This document shows positions 32,912 through 42,616 of a DNA stretch of 64,000 nucleotides, in pieces (position 1 is the first letter of the stretch; each line of letters starts with the position of its first letter). The stretch comes from Pseudoduganella lurida. GTDB lineage: Bacteria; Pseudomonadota; Gammaproteobacteria; Burkholderiales; Burkholderiaceae_D. A model generated the notes under the pieces. The model searched no databases. It saw only the letters and a list, made by a program, of their open reading frames with translations, and had not been told where the DNA came from. The stretch covers positions 425,503 to 489,502 of the forward strand of contig NZ_VLLB01000005.1 in NCBI RefSeq assembly GCF_007830455.1, in the 5' to 3' direction. Made by a program: the position numbers and the translations under genes.

Positions 32912-34444
32912 ATGTTCCAGCAAGGTCTCAGCGGCCTGAGCGCCGCCTCCACACAGCTCGACGTCATCGGCAACAACGTGGCCAATGCCAGCACGGTGGG
33001 CTTCAAAAGCACGGAGGCGCAGTTCGCCGACCTGTATGCCAATTCCCTGAACGGCATCAGCGGCAACAATCCCGGCATCGGCGTGACGGTCGCCCGCCTG
33101 GCCCAGCAGTTCACGCAGGGCAATATCGAAACGACCAACAACCCGATGGACATCTCCATCAACGGCAGCGGCTTCTTCCGCATGGTCGTCGACGGCGCCG
33201 TGCAGTACAGCCGCAACGGCCAGTTCCTGCTCGATAACACGGGTACCATCGTCAATGCCCAGGGCGCCGCGCTGACGGGCTACCTGGCCGACAAGAATGG
33301 CCAGATCCTGTCCGGCGCGCCGGTACCGATCACCATCGATTCCTCCGACCTGGCGCCGGTGCAGACCACCAAGGCGAACCTGCAGATCAACCTGTCGTCG
33401 AACACGGCGCTGCCGACGGTGCAGCCGTTCGACGCTTCCGATCCGAACAGCTACAGCAAGCAGACCGTGATCCCGGTGTACGACTCGCTGGGCAACGAGC
33501 ACACGATGGGCACCTACTACGTGCGCACTGGCGGCAGCACGTGGGATGTGTATGTGGCCAACGACGGCGTGCAGGTCGACTCGCAGGAAGTGATGCAGTC
33601 GATCCTCACCGACCAGGGCGTGATCGATGCGCGCACCGCCTACAACACCGCGGCGGCCGGCACCGATCCGGCCGCGCTGGTCGCCGCGCGCCAGGCCTAC
33701 GCCGCGGCTGTCGGCGCCGCCGTCACCACCGCGGCCACGGCCGCCGGTGCCTCCCCGGCCGCGCTGGCCCAGATCGCCGCGCTGTACGATCCGGCCACCA
33801 GCGTGGGCAATGTGTCGTCGAACACGCCGGCGCTGATCGACGCGGCGTTCCAGGCCGCCGTCAACGTGCCTGCCCAGAAGGCCGGTTCGCTGATCTTCAC
33901 GAAAAATGGCCTGATCGACTCGGCGGCGATGCAGACGGCCGGCTACACGCTGCCGTTCACCGTCAACCTGCCGATCTTCCCGGACAACGGCGCCATCCTG
34001 GACATGCCGATCAACCTCACGTTCGACGGCACCACGCAGTACGGCACCGCCACCAGCGAAAAGGCGTCCACCCAGGACGGCTACTCGTCGGGCAGCCTGC
34101 AGCGCTTCGCCACGGATTCGAACGGCGTGATCGTGGGCCAGTACAGCAACGGCAAATCGCGCGCGCTGGCCCAGGTGGTACTGGCCGACTTCGCCAGCGT
34201 GGACAACCTGATCCCGCTGGGCGGCAATGCCTGGAGCGAGAGCTCCGGCTCCGGCATCCCGCAGATCGGCACGCCCGGTTCGGGCGGCAACGGCCAGCTG
34301 CGCTCCTCGTCGGTGGAATCGTCCAACGTGGACCTGACGGAGCAGCTGGTGGACATGATCACCGCCCAGCGCGTCTACCAGGCCAATGCGCAGACGATCA
34401 AGACCGAGGATTCGCTGCTGCAGACCATCGTCAACCTGCGTTGA
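32912..34444 (+). CDS. flgE: Flagellar hook protein FlgE
   Basis: A 510-residue hook subunit, larger than the ~400 residues usual in enterics. The N-terminal MFQQGLSGLSAASTQLDVIGNNVANASTVGFKS and the C-terminal VESSNVDLTEQLVDMITAQRVYQANAQTIKTEDSLLQTIVNLR are standard. Between about residues 233 and 310 lies an alanine-rich insert (TAYNTAAAGTDPAALVAARQ and similar) with no counterpart in typical FlgE; it would sit in the outer D2 region. AGAGGA precedes the ATG by 5 nt. Confidence 0.95.
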   Translation: MFQQGLSGLSAASTQLDVIGNNVANASTVGFKSTEAQFADLYANSLNGISGNNPGIGVTVARLAQQFTQGNIETTNNPMDISINGSGFFRMVVDGAVQYSRNGQFLLDNTGTIVNAQGAALTGYLADKNGQILSGAPVPITIDSSDLAPVQTTKANLQINLSSNTALPTVQPFDASDPNSYSKQTVIPVYDSLGNEHTMGTYYVRTGGSTWDVYVANDGVQVDSQEVMQSILTDQGVIDARTAYNTAAAGTDPAALVAARQAYAAAVGAAVTTAATAAGASPAALAQIAALYDPATSVGNVSSNTPALIDAAFQAAVNVPAQKAGSLIFTKNGLIDSAAMQTAGYTLPFTVNLPIFPDNGAILDMPINLTFDGTTQYGTATSEKASTQDGYSSGSLQRFATDSNGVIVGQYSNGKSRALAQVVLADFASVDNLIPLGGNAWSESSGSGIPQIGTPGSGGNGQLRSSSVESSNVDLTEQLVDMITAQRVYQANAQTIKTEDSLLQTIVNLR

Positions 34445-34512
34445 TGCCGGTTTAAACCCTGTTCACCGCGCCGGCTCGAGTACAGCTGGCGCCGCCGTTT
34501 TCGGAGAGCCCC

Positions 34513-35256
34513 ATGGACCGACTGATCTACACCGCGATGACTGGCGCCAGGCACATCCTGGACCAGCAGGCCACCACGTCGAACAATCTTGCCAACGCCA
34601 CCACGACGGGCTTCCGCGCCCAGCTCGACGCGTTCCGCGCCGTGCCGGTCGTCTCGGAGGGGCTGGCCACGCGCACCTTCGTGGTCGATTCCACGGTCGG
34701 TTCGGACTACCGGGCCGGCGCCATGGAAACCACCGGCCGCGCGCTGGACGTGGCGATCCGCGGCAACGGCTGGTTCTCCGTGCAGTCGACCGACGGCTCG
34801 GAAGCCTATACCCGCGCCGGCGCCTTCAAGGTGAGCGAGAACGGCCTGCTGCAGACGGCCGGCGGCCTGACCCTGCAGGGCGAGAACGGTCCCATCGCCA
34901 TTCCGCCCAACACCAACGTGGCGATCGGGGCGGACGGCACCGTGAGCGGCATCGACCAGAACCAGCTGCAGGGCGGCCCCACCAATGTCATCGGGCGCCT
35001 GAAGCTGGTCAATCCGGACGTGGCGGGGCTGGTGCGGGGCGACGACGGCCTGTTCCGCCAGCAGTCCGGCCTGCCCGCCAATCCCGACCCCACGGTGCGC
35101 GTGGCGGACGGCGTATTGGAGGGCAGCAACGTCAATCCGGTCGATGCGATGGTCAACATGATCAGCCTGGCAAGGTCGTTCGACACGCAAATGAGCCTGC
35201 TGAAGAACGCCGAGAATAACGCCGCGAAAGCCACCCAGATCCTGGCTTTGAATTGA
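34513..35256 (+). CDS. flgF: Flagellar basal-body rod protein FlgF
   Basis: A 247-residue rod protein: MDRLIYTAMTGARHILDQQATTSNNLANATTTGFRAQ at the N-terminus, VAIRGNGWFSVQSTDGSEAYTRAGAF centrally, and NPVDAMVNMISLARSFDTQMSLLKNAENN at the C-terminus. Length and motifs are normal. It lies 68 bp after flgE. Confidence 0.95.
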   Translation: MDRLIYTAMTGARHILDQQATTSNNLANATTTGFRAQLDAFRAVPVVSEGLATRTFVVDSTVGSDYRAGAMETTGRALDVAIRGNGWFSVQSTDGSEAYTRAGAFKVSENGLLQTAGGLTLQGENGPIAIPPNTNVAIGADGTVSGIDQNQLQGGPTNVIGRLKLVNPDVAGLVRGDDGLFRQQSGLPANPDPTVRVADGVLEGSNVNPVDAMVNMISLARSFDTQMSLLKNAENNAAKATQILALN

Positions 35257-35314
35257 TGCCTGCCGCCGCATAATGCTCCCATCGAAAAGGGTTTTACCCT
35301 GAGGGAGAAGGCAG

Positions 35315-36097
35315 ATGATACGTTCGCTCTGGATTGCCAAGACGGGCATGGAAGCGCAGCAGACACAGATGGACACGGTGTCGAACAACCTGGCCAACGT
35401 CAGCACCAACGGTTTCAAGAAATCGCGCGCGGTCTTCGAGGACCTGCTGTACCAGAACCAGCGCCAGCCCGGCGCCAGCTCCTCGCAGCAGACGCAGCTG
35501 CCTTCGGGCATGCAGCTCGGCACCGGCGTGCGCCCGGTCACGATCGAGCGCATCCACACGCAGGGCAATCCCCAGGCCACCGGCAACGACAAGGACCTGA
35601 TGATCAACGGCAACGGCTTCTTCACCGTGCTGCTGCCGGACGGCACCACCGGCTACACCCGCGACGGCTCGTTCCAGCGCGATAACAACGGCCAGATGGT
35701 CACCTCCAGCGGCTACGTGCTGCAGCCGCCGATCTCGATCCCGATCGATGCGGACGAGATCAATGTCGCCAAGGACGGCACGGTGACCGTGCAGCTGCCC
35801 GGCCAGGCCGCCGCCCAGCAGATCGGCAACCTGCAGCTCAATACCTTCATCAATCCCACCGGCCTGGAATCGATCGGCGAGAACCTGTACCTGGAAACCG
35901 GCTCCTCCGGCGCGCCGCAGGCCAATGTGCCCGGCACCAACGGCACCGGCCAGATCCTGCAGGGCTATGTGGAGACCTCGAACGTGAATATCGTCGAGGA
36001 AATGGTGAACATGATCCAGACGCAGCGCGCGTACGAGATCAACAGCAAGGCCATCACCACGTCCGACCAGATGCTGCAGCGCCTGACGCAGCTGTAA
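35315..36097 (+). CDS. flgG: Flagellar distal rod protein FlgG
   Basis: A 260-residue distal rod protein, the family's usual length. [47 protein letters not shown] is a typical start; [43 protein letters not shown] is the C-terminal helix. GAGGGAGAAGG precedes the ATG. Confidence 0.97.
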   Translation: MIRSLWIAKTGMEAQQTQMDTVSNNLANVSTNGFKKSRAVFEDLLYQNQRQPGASSSQQTQLPSGMQLGTGVRPVTIERIHTQGNPQATGNDKDLMINGNGFFTVLLPDGTTGYTRDGSFQRDNNGQMVTSSGYVLQPPISIPIDADEINVAKDGTVTVQLPGQAAAQQIGNLQLNTFINPTGLESIGENLYLETGSSGAPQANVPGTNGTGQILQGYVETSNVNIVEEMVNMIQTQRAYEINSKAITTSDQMLQRLTQL

Positions 36098-36107
36098 GAG
36101 GGCAGTC

Positions 36108-36767
36108 ATGAACCGTTCCGCTTTCCTCGCCCTCGGCGCCGCCGTGCTGGCCCTGGCCGGTTGCGCCAGCACGCCGACCACCATCGTGGCTGGCCCGACC
36201 ACGGCGCGCCCGATTCCCGTTCCGCCGCTGACCACGGCGCCGAATGGCGCGATCTACCAGGCGCAGTCGTTCCGGCCCGTGTTCGAGGACCGTCGCGGCC
36301 GCATGATCGGCGACATCATCAATGTCGTCATCACCGAGCGCACCACGGCCAACAAGAACGGTTCCAGCTCGTCCAGCAAATCGGGCAGCGTGAACTTCGG
36401 CGTGCCCGGTCCGCTGCAGGGCCGCTTCGGCGCCACCGTCGGCACGTCCGCGGACAACAAGAATGCCGACGCCGCCGCCCAGACGGCCAGCAACACCTTC
36501 ACGGGCACGATCGGCGTGACGGTCGTCGAGGTGCTGCCGAACGGGAACCTCGTCATCGCCGGCGAAAAGCAGGTGGCGATGGACAAGGGCACCGAGTTCA
36601 TCCGTATTTCCGGCACCGTCAACCCGGACACGATCGGCGCCGGCAATTCCGTGCCGTCGACGGCGATCGCCGATGCGCGCGTCGAGTACCGCACCAATTC
36701 GCACCTGGACCGCGCCGAGCTGTCGTCGATGGCGTCGCGCTTCTTCCTCAGCCTGCTGCCGTTCTGA
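36108..36767 (+). CDS. flgH: Flagellar L-ring lipoprotein FlgH
   Basis: A 219-residue outer-membrane lipoprotein forming the L-ring. The signal peptide ends in the lipobox LAGC (lipidated Cys near residue 20). Conserved parts are RPVFEDRRGRMIGDIINVVITERTTANKNG and VVEVLPNGNLVIAGEKQVAMDKGTEFIRISGTVNPDTI. The gap to flgG is 10 bp. Confidence 0.96.
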   Translation: MNRSAFLALGAAVLALAGCASTPTTIVAGPTTARPIPVPPLTTAPNGAIYQAQSFRPVFEDRRGRMIGDIINVVITERTTANKNGSSSSSKSGSVNFGVPGPLQGRFGATVGTSADNKNADAAAQTASNTFTGTIGVTVVEVLPNGNLVIAGEKQVAMDKGTEFIRISGTVNPDTIGAGNSVPSTAIADARVEYRTNSHLDRAELSSMASRFFLSLLPF

Positions 36768-36768
36768 T

Positions 36769-37875
36769 ATGAAAATCCTCCTCTCCACGCTGGGGCTGCT
36801 CTTGGCCCTGATCGTCCCCGCCGCCCAGGCCGAGCGCCTGAAAGACCTGGCGTCGATTGCCGGCGTGCGGGAAAACCAGCTGCTGGGGTACGGCCTCGTC
36901 GTCGGCCTCGATGGCAGCGGCGACCAGACCACCCAGACGCCGTTCACGATCCAGAGCGTGGCCTCGATGCTGCAGCAGCTGGGCGTCACGCTGCCGTCCG
37001 GCACCAGCCTGCAGCTGAAGAACGTGGCGGCCGTGATGGTCACCACGTCGCTGCCGCCGTTCTCGCAGCCCGGCCAGCAGCTCGACGTGACCGTCTCCTC
37101 GCTGGGCAATGCGCGCAGCCTGCGTGGCGGCACGCTGCTGATGACGCCGCTGAAGGGGGCCGATGGCCAGGTGTACGGCATGGCACAGGGCAACCTGGTA
37201 GTGGGCGGCGTCGGCGCGCAGTCGCCCGGCGGCGGCGCCTCCACCGTGGTAAACCACCTGTCCGTGGGCCGCATCAACAACGGCGCCACCGTCGAGCGCG
37301 CCGTGCCGACGGCCGTGGGCGATGCCGGCCAGATCCGCCTGGAACTGAAGAACGCCGATTTTTCCACCACCAGCCGCGTGGTGGCTGCGATCAACGCCCG
37401 CTATGGCGCCGGTATCGCCTATGCCCTCGATGGCCGCGTGATCCGCGTGACGGCCCCGGCCGCCTCGGACCAGCGCGTGACCTTCATCGGCCAGCTGCAG
37501 GAGCTGGACGTTGCGCCGGCCGCGCTGGCCGCGAAAGTCATCATGAATGCCCGCACCGGCTCGGTGGTCATGAACCAGGCCGTCACGCTGCAGACCTGCG
37601 CCGTGTCGCACGGCAATCTCACCGTGTCGGTGGCCGCCAATCCGCAGGTGAGCCAGCCGAACGCGCTGTCCGGCGGCCAGACGGCCGTCACGCAGCCGGG
37701 CAGCGTCGACATCCAGGCTGCGCCGGGCAAGGTGCTGATGCTGCAGGGCGGCGCCAACCTGGCCGACGTGGTCAAGGCGCTCAACGCGATCGGTGCCTCG
37801 CCGCAGGACCTGCTGGCCATCCTGCAGGCCATGAAGGCTTCCGGCGCGCTGCGCGCCGAGCTGGAAATCATCTAA
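36769..37875 (+). CDS. flgI: Flagellar P-ring protein FlgI
   Basis: A 368-residue periplasmic P-ring subunit. The signal peptide is MKILLSTLGLLLALIVPAAQA, followed by ERLKDLASIAGVRENQLLGYGLVVGLDGSGDQT. The C-terminal NLADVVKALNAIGASPQDLLAILQAMKASGALRAELEII is characteristic. The ATG at 36769 directly follows the flgH stop; a longer in-frame reading would overlap flgH and lacks a signal peptide at its start. Confidence 0.96.
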   Translation: MKILLSTLGLLLALIVPAAQAERLKDLASIAGVRENQLLGYGLVVGLDGSGDQTTQTPFTIQSVASMLQQLGVTLPSGTSLQLKNVAAVMVTTSLPPFSQPGQQLDVTVSSLGNARSLRGGTLLMTPLKGADGQVYGMAQGNLVVGGVGAQSPGGGASTVVNHLSVGRINNGATVERAVPTAVGDAGQIRLELKNADFSTTSRVVAAINARYGAGIAYALDGRVIRVTAPAASDQRVTFIGQLQELDVAPAALAAKVIMNARTGSVVMNQAVTLQTCAVSHGNLTVSVAANPQVSQPNALSGGQTAVTQPGSVDIQAAPGKVLMLQGGANLADVVKALNAIGASPQDLLAILQAMKASGALRAELEII

Positions 37876-37886
37876 GCGGGGCCGCC

Positions 37887-38828
37887 ATGATCCGCCAGAC
37901 CAGCACGCCAACCGACCTGTCCGCCAACCTGGCCCTCGACAACAAGGGCCTGGCGGAACTGCGCCAGGGCGCCCGCGCCGGCTCGGCCGATGCGACGAAG
38001 GCGGCCGCCACGCAGTTCGAGGCCATGTTCGTCAACATGATGCTGAAAAGCATGCGCGACGCGACACCGAGCGAAGGCATGCTGGACAACCAGCAGACCA
38101 AGATGTTCACCACCATGCTGGACCAGCAGACCAGCCAGAACATTGCCAAGAAAGGCATCGGCCTGGCCGACGTGCTGGTACGCCAGCTGTCGAAATCGAC
38201 CGGCATCGACCCGGCCGCCAGCATCGGCACCGACAGCGACGTGCCGGATGGCGGGTTCACCAGGTCGATGCTGGATGCGGCCAGGCTGCAGCGCTCCATC
38301 GAGGCGGCCGGCGGCGCCACCTCGTCGTCGACGACGGGAGCGACGGCGACCGCGCCAAGCACCTCCCGCCACGCCCACGTGCGCGCCTTCCAGGACAAGC
38401 TGTCCAGCCATGCGGACGAGGCCAGCAAGGCCACCGGCATTCCCGCCAAGTTCATGCTCGGCCAGGCCGCGCTGGAGAGCGGCTGGGGCCGCCGCGAGAT
38501 CAAGGGCGCCGATGGCACGAACAGCAACAACCTGTTCGGCATCAAGGCCGGCAGCGACTGGAAGGGCAAGACCGTGGACATCACCACCACGGAATACGTG
38601 AACGGCCGCGCCCAGCGCAAGGTCGAGAAATTCCGCGCCTATGACAGCTATGCGGACAGCTTCAAGGATTACGCCAAGCTCATCACGAGCAACCCGCGCT
38701 ACGAGAAGGTGCTGGCCAGCGCCGGCGATGCGTCCGCCTTCGCGCAGGGGCTGCAGAAGGCCGGCTACGCCACCGATCCGAACTACGCCAGCAAGCTGTC
38801 CGCCATTATCAAGAAAACACTGGTCTGA
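37887..38828 (+). CDS. flgJ: Flagellar rod-cap and peptidoglycan hydrolase FlgJ
   Basis: A 313-residue two-domain protein. The N-terminal rod-capping domain contains QFEAMFVNMMLKSMRDATPSEGMLDNQQTKMFTTMLDQQ. The C-terminal glucosaminidase-type domain (from about residue 150) has KFMLGQAALESGWGRREIKG, with the likely catalytic Glu in ALESGWG, and NLFGIKAGSDWKG. This two-domain form is normal for beta- and gamma-proteobacteria. It is last in the flgB operon, before the flgK promoter. Confidence 0.95.
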   Translation: MIRQTSTPTDLSANLALDNKGLAELRQGARAGSADATKAAATQFEAMFVNMMLKSMRDATPSEGMLDNQQTKMFTTMLDQQTSQNIAKKGIGLADVLVRQLSKSTGIDPAASIGTDSDVPDGGFTRSMLDAARLQRSIEAAGGATSSSTTGATATAPSTSRHAHVRAFQDKLSSHADEASKATGIPAKFMLGQAALESGWGRREIKGADGTNSNNLFGIKAGSDWKGKTVDITTTEYVNGRAQRKVEKFRAYDSYADSFKDYAKLITSNPRYEKVLASAGDASAFAQGLQKAGYATDPNYASKLSAIIKKTLV

Positions 38829-38856
38829 GCACGGCCTGATACGATTGGGCGTATTT

Positions 38857-38883
38857 TCAAGTTCTGCCCGCATCTGCCGTAAA
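38857..38883 (+). promoter_or_regulatory. FliA (sigma28) promoter of flgKL
   Basis: TCAAGTTC (38857-38864, 6/8) and GCCGTAAA (38876-38883, 6/8) are separated by exactly 11 bp, 29 bp before the flgK ATG. Confidence 0.78.
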
Positions 38884-38912
38884 CTAACCGACACCAGGAA
38901 AGAATCGACAGC

Positions 38913-40895
38913 ATGAGCAATCTCCTCAGTATCGGCAAGACGGGCCTTCTGGCGGCGCAGACAGGCATTGCCACGACCGGTCACAACATCACCAATGCCA
39001 GCGTGCCCGGCTATTCGCGGCAGGGCATCGTGCAGGCCACGTTGCCGCCGCTGAGCCAGGGTGTCGGCTATGTCGGCTCCGGCACGCAGGTGGCCCAGAT
39101 CAAGCGTTACTACGACGATTTCCTGAACAAGCAGGTGATGAACGCGCAGTCCACGCAGGGCTCGGTGGATGCCTACCTGGGCCAGATCAGCCAGATCGAC
39201 AACCTGCTGTCCGATTCCTCGATCGGCCTGTCGCCGGCCCTGCAGGATTTCTTCAATGGCGTGCAGACGGCCAACTCGACGCCGTCGCTGCAGGCCTCGC
39301 GCGAATCGATGCTCTCCTCGGCCGAGACGCTGACGGCGCGTTTCCATGAAGTGTCCGGCCGGCTGCAGGAATTGCAGGATGGCGTGAATACCTCCATCAC
39401 CAGCACCGTCAACTCGATCAATTCGTACGCCACGCAGATCGCCGACCTGAACAACAAGATTGCCTCGCTGACCACCGATCCGGCCAACCCGCCGAACGAC
39501 CTGCTGGACCAGCGCGACCAGCTGATCCGCGAACTGAACCAGCAGGTGAAGGTGACCGTGCTGCCGAGCGATAACAATATGCTCAACGTCACGTTCGGCA
39601 CCGGCCAGCCGCTGGTGGTGGGCACCAGCCACCTGGAAATGGCGGCCGTGCTGTCGCCGACCGACCCGGGCCGCACCGTCGTGGCGTATCCCGCCACGGG
39701 CCGCCAGACCATTCTTTCCGAGAGTTCCTTTGCCGGCGGCGCGCTGGGCGGCCTGATGGACTTCCGCCGCGAAACGCTGGACAAGGTGCAGAACCAGATC
39801 GGCCAGGTTGCCGCCAGCATGACGGAGGCGTTCAACGACCAGCACAAGCTGGGCCAGGACCTGAACGGCGATCCGGGCGGCAATTTCTTCACGCCGCTGA
39901 AGGCGTACATCGGCTACGACACGCGCAATTCGTCGCTGAGCACGGCCACGATCGACGGCGCGATCAGCGATGCGTCGGCCCTGACGGGCGCCGACTACAG
40001 TTTCACGTTCGATGCCGCCAACAACCGCTACAACGTCACGCGGACCGATGGCGCCGCGGTGAACCCGGGGTTCATCGACCTGAACAATCCCGAGCCGCAG
40101 ACGATCGACGGCGTCACCTACACGATCACCGGCACGCCGGCCGATGGCGACCGGGTGCAGGTGCGGCCCACGTACACGGCGGCAGCCAGCATGGACGTGG
40201 CCATCACGGATTACCGCAAGATCGCCCTGGCCGCGCCCGTGTCGACCTCGGTACCGTCCGCCAACAAGGGCACGGCCACGATCAGCCCCGGCACGGTGGA
40301 TGCCAACTACCTCGCGGCCGGCAACACGCTGACCACGCCGCTCACGCTCACGTACCAGCAGACCGATCCGGCCGATCCCGCCACCCGCGTCATCACCGGG
40401 CTGCCGGGCGATGCCGTCATCAAGCGGCAGGATGGCACGACGGATACCTATCCGGCGGGCACGCCGATTCTGTATTCGGATGGCGCCAGCATCACGTCCG
40501 GCGGCATCACGTTCGCCATTTCCGGTGCGCCGGTCAATGGCGACACGTTCGTCATCGGCCCCAATACCAGCGGCGTGGGCGACAGCCGCAACGGCGTGCT
40601 GCTGGCCGGCCTGCAGACGAAGAACGTGCTCAATGGCGGAACGGCCACGTTCCAGGGCTCGTACGCAGCCACCGTCAATTTCGTCGGCAACAAGACGCGC
40701 GAGATGCAGATCGGCAGCGCGTCCAGCGAGACGGCGGTGGCCCAGGCCGTGGCGCAGCAGCAGAGCGTGTCCGGCGTGAACCTCGACGAGGAAGCGGCCG
40801 ACCTGCTGCGTTACCAGCAGGCCTACCAGGCCGCCGGCAAGGTGATGCAGGTGGCCGGCCAGCTGTTCGACACGCTGCTGTCGATTTCCAACTAA
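38913..40895 (+). CDS. flgK: Flagellar hook-filament junction protein FlgK
   Basis: A 660-residue junction protein, longer than the ~550 residues of E. coli. The N-terminus (SNLLSIGKTGLLAAQTGIATTGHNITNASVPGYSRQ) and the C-terminus (SGVNLDEEAADLLRYQQAYQAAGKVMQVAGQLFDTLLSISN) are conserved. The additional length lies in the central surface domains (about residues 330-560), which contain repeated ITxG/GDxxxxGP-like strands. It has its own FliA promoter and is followed 14 bp later by flgL. Confidence 0.96.
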   Translation: MSNLLSIGKTGLLAAQTGIATTGHNITNASVPGYSRQGIVQATLPPLSQGVGYVGSGTQVAQIKRYYDDFLNKQVMNAQSTQGSVDAYLGQISQIDNLLSDSSIGLSPALQDFFNGVQTANSTPSLQASRESMLSSAETLTARFHEVSGRLQELQDGVNTSITSTVNSINSYATQIADLNNKIASLTTDPANPPNDLLDQRDQLIRELNQQVKVTVLPSDNNMLNVTFGTGQPLVVGTSHLEMAAVLSPTDPGRTVVAYPATGRQTILSESSFAGGALGGLMDFRRETLDKVQNQIGQVAASMTEAFNDQHKLGQDLNGDPGGNFFTPLKAYIGYDTRNSSLSTATIDGAISDASALTGADYSFTFDAANNRYNVTRTDGAAVNPGFIDLNNPEPQTIDGVTYTITGTPADGDRVQVRPTYTAAASMDVAITDYRKIALAAPVSTSVPSANKGTATISPGTVDANYLAAGNTLTTPLTLTYQQTDPADPATRVITGLPGDAVIKRQDGTTDTYPAGTPILYSDGASITSGGITFAISGAPVNGDTFVIGPNTSGVGDSRNGVLLAGLQTKNVLNGGTATFQGSYAATVNFVGNKTREMQIGSASSETAVAQAVAQQQSVSGVNLDEEAADLLRYQQAYQAAGKVMQVAGQLFDTLLSISN

Positions 40896-40909
40896 TTCCG
40901 GAGCAATCC

Positions 40910-42133
40910 ATGGTAGCCCGTATCAGCACCCAGATGATGTACGACCGCGGCGTGTCGCAGCTGTCGACCCTGCAGTCGAACCTGCTGAAGACGCAGCTGC
41001 AGCTGTCCACCGGCCGCCGCGTGCTGACGCCGGCGGACGATCCCGTGGCGTCCGCGCGGGCGCTGGAAGTGGGGCAGTCGCAGCAGCTGAACGAGCAGTA
41101 TTCGATCAACCGCCAGACGGCGTCGTCCACGCTGGCCCAGGCCGACACGGTGCTCGACACGCTGAACGACATCATGGACGACGTGCGCGGCACCGTGCTG
41201 CAGGCCGGCAGCCCCACGCTGTCCCAGTCCGACCGCGACTCGCTGGCGGCCGACCTGGAGGCCAGCCTGCAGGACATCCTGGGCCAGGCCAACACGGCCG
41301 ACGGCACGGGCGGCTACCTGTTTTCCGGCTACAAGACCAATACGCAGCCGTTCGCGCTGACCTCCACGGGCGCCAACTACTATGGCGACCAGGGCCAGCG
41401 CGAACTGCAGGTCGGCTCGGGCCGCCAGATGGCGATCAGCGCCTCCGGCAGCGAGATCTTCGAGCAGAACCTGACCGGCAACGGCACGTTCCTAACCCAG
41501 GCCGATGCCGGCAATGCGGCACGCGGCGGCACCGGCGTGATCTCGCCGGGCACGGTCGTCAACGCGAAGGAATGGGTGCCTGGTACGTACTCGATCACGT
41601 TCTCGAAGACGGCCGAAGGCGTCACGCAGTATGCCGTCACGGATGCCGATGGCGCCGAGGTTGTGCCCGCCACCGACTTCAAGTCCGGCGAACCGATCCA
41701 GTTCCGCGGCATCTCGTTCGACATCGCCGGCGTGCCGGCCGCGGACGACCAGTTCACGGTCGAGCCCAGCAAGAACCAGTCCGTGTTCCAGACCATCCGC
41801 GACGTGATCACGGCCCTGCGCACGGCCGGCTCCGGTCCAGCCGTGAATGCCGACCTGACGAACAAGCTCAACACGGCCAACCAGAACCTGCAGAACGCCC
41901 AGGACAATATGGTGGCCGTGCGCGCCTCGATCGGGGCACGCGGCCGCGAACTCGATTACCTGGATTCCTCCGGCTCGGCGCTGAACATCGAATACGAATC
42001 GCAGATCAACGACCTGATCAACGTCGACGAAATCGAGGCCGCCTCCCGCTTCGTGCAGCAGACCACCAGCCTGCAGGCCGCCCAGCAGACCTTCAAGACA
42101 GCCACCGGGCTGTCGCTCTTCAACTACATCTGA
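40910..42133 (+). CDS. flgL: Flagellar hook-filament junction protein FlgL
   Basis: A 407-residue junction protein, longer than enteric FlgL (~317). The N-terminal RISTQMMYDRGVSQLSTLQSNLLKTQLQLSTGRRVLTPADDPVASARAL and the C-terminal VDEIEAASRFVQQTTSLQAAQQTFKTATGLSLFNYI are typical. The central part (about residues 200-285) holds the surface-exposed expansion. A palindrome array starts six bp after its stop. Confidence 0.95.
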   Translation: MVARISTQMMYDRGVSQLSTLQSNLLKTQLQLSTGRRVLTPADDPVASARALEVGQSQQLNEQYSINRQTASSTLAQADTVLDTLNDIMDDVRGTVLQAGSPTLSQSDRDSLAADLEASLQDILGQANTADGTGGYLFSGYKTNTQPFALTSTGANYYGDQGQRELQVGSGRQMAISASGSEIFEQNLTGNGTFLTQADAGNAARGGTGVISPGTVVNAKEWVPGTYSITFSKTAEGVTQYAVTDADGAEVVPATDFKSGEPIQFRGISFDIAGVPAADDQFTVEPSKNQSVFQTIRDVITALRTAGSGPAVNADLTNKLNTANQNLQNAQDNMVAVRASIGARGRELDYLDSSGSALNIEYESQINDLINVDEIEAASRFVQQTTSLQAAQQTFKTATGLSLFNYI

Positions 42134-42138
42134 GGCCC

Positions 42139-42538
42139 GGGGACAGCCCCCACCGCCAGGCTGTCGTTCTTTAGCCACGCCTGAGGAACGGGGACAGTCC
42201 CCTGTGGTGGTTTAGCCACGTTTGAGTCATGGGGGCAGGCCCCTATGGTGTCTCAGGAACGGGGACGGTCCCCTGTGGTGACATCTGACGCCCGGGGACA
42301 GTCCCCACCTCCAGGCTGTCGCTCTTTAGCCACGTCTGAGTCATGGGGACAGTCCCCTGTGGCCGTTTAGCGACTTTTGAGCCATGGGGATAGCCTCTGT
42401 GGTGTCTGAGGAACGCGGACAGTCCCCTGTAGTGGTGTCTGAGGAACGGGGACAGTCCACTGTAGTGGTTTAGCCACGTTTCAGTCATGGGGACAGTCCC
42501 CTGTGGTGAGCCACGTTTCCGTCATGGGGACAGTCCCC
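42139..42538. repeat. Array of eleven GGGGACAGTCCCC-type palindromes
   Basis: Copies start at 42139, 42190, 42231, 42261, 42294, 42345, 42386 (degenerate), 42415, 42448, 42489 and 42526. Five are the exact 13-mer GGGGACAGTCCCC and the others differ by one or a few bases. Spacing is 30-51 bp. The linkers are not unique but repeat variants of TTTAGCCACGTTTGAGTCAT on the left and TGTGGTGG on the right, so each unit also has outer CCAC/GTGG complementarity. The array fills the gap between convergent flgL and fliR. Confidence 0.93.
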
Positions 42539-42616
42539 TGTGGTGGTTTGGCCACGCCTGAGCAAAGCGAGCAAAGAGCAATCCCCGTCCAGAAGCTGTC
42601 GCTGTTTCGCTACATC

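Noticed and set aside
42139..42538. CRISPR array
   Set aside because: The spacing is roughly regular, but the repeats are short palindromes, the linkers repeat rather than being unique, and no cas genes are nearby.
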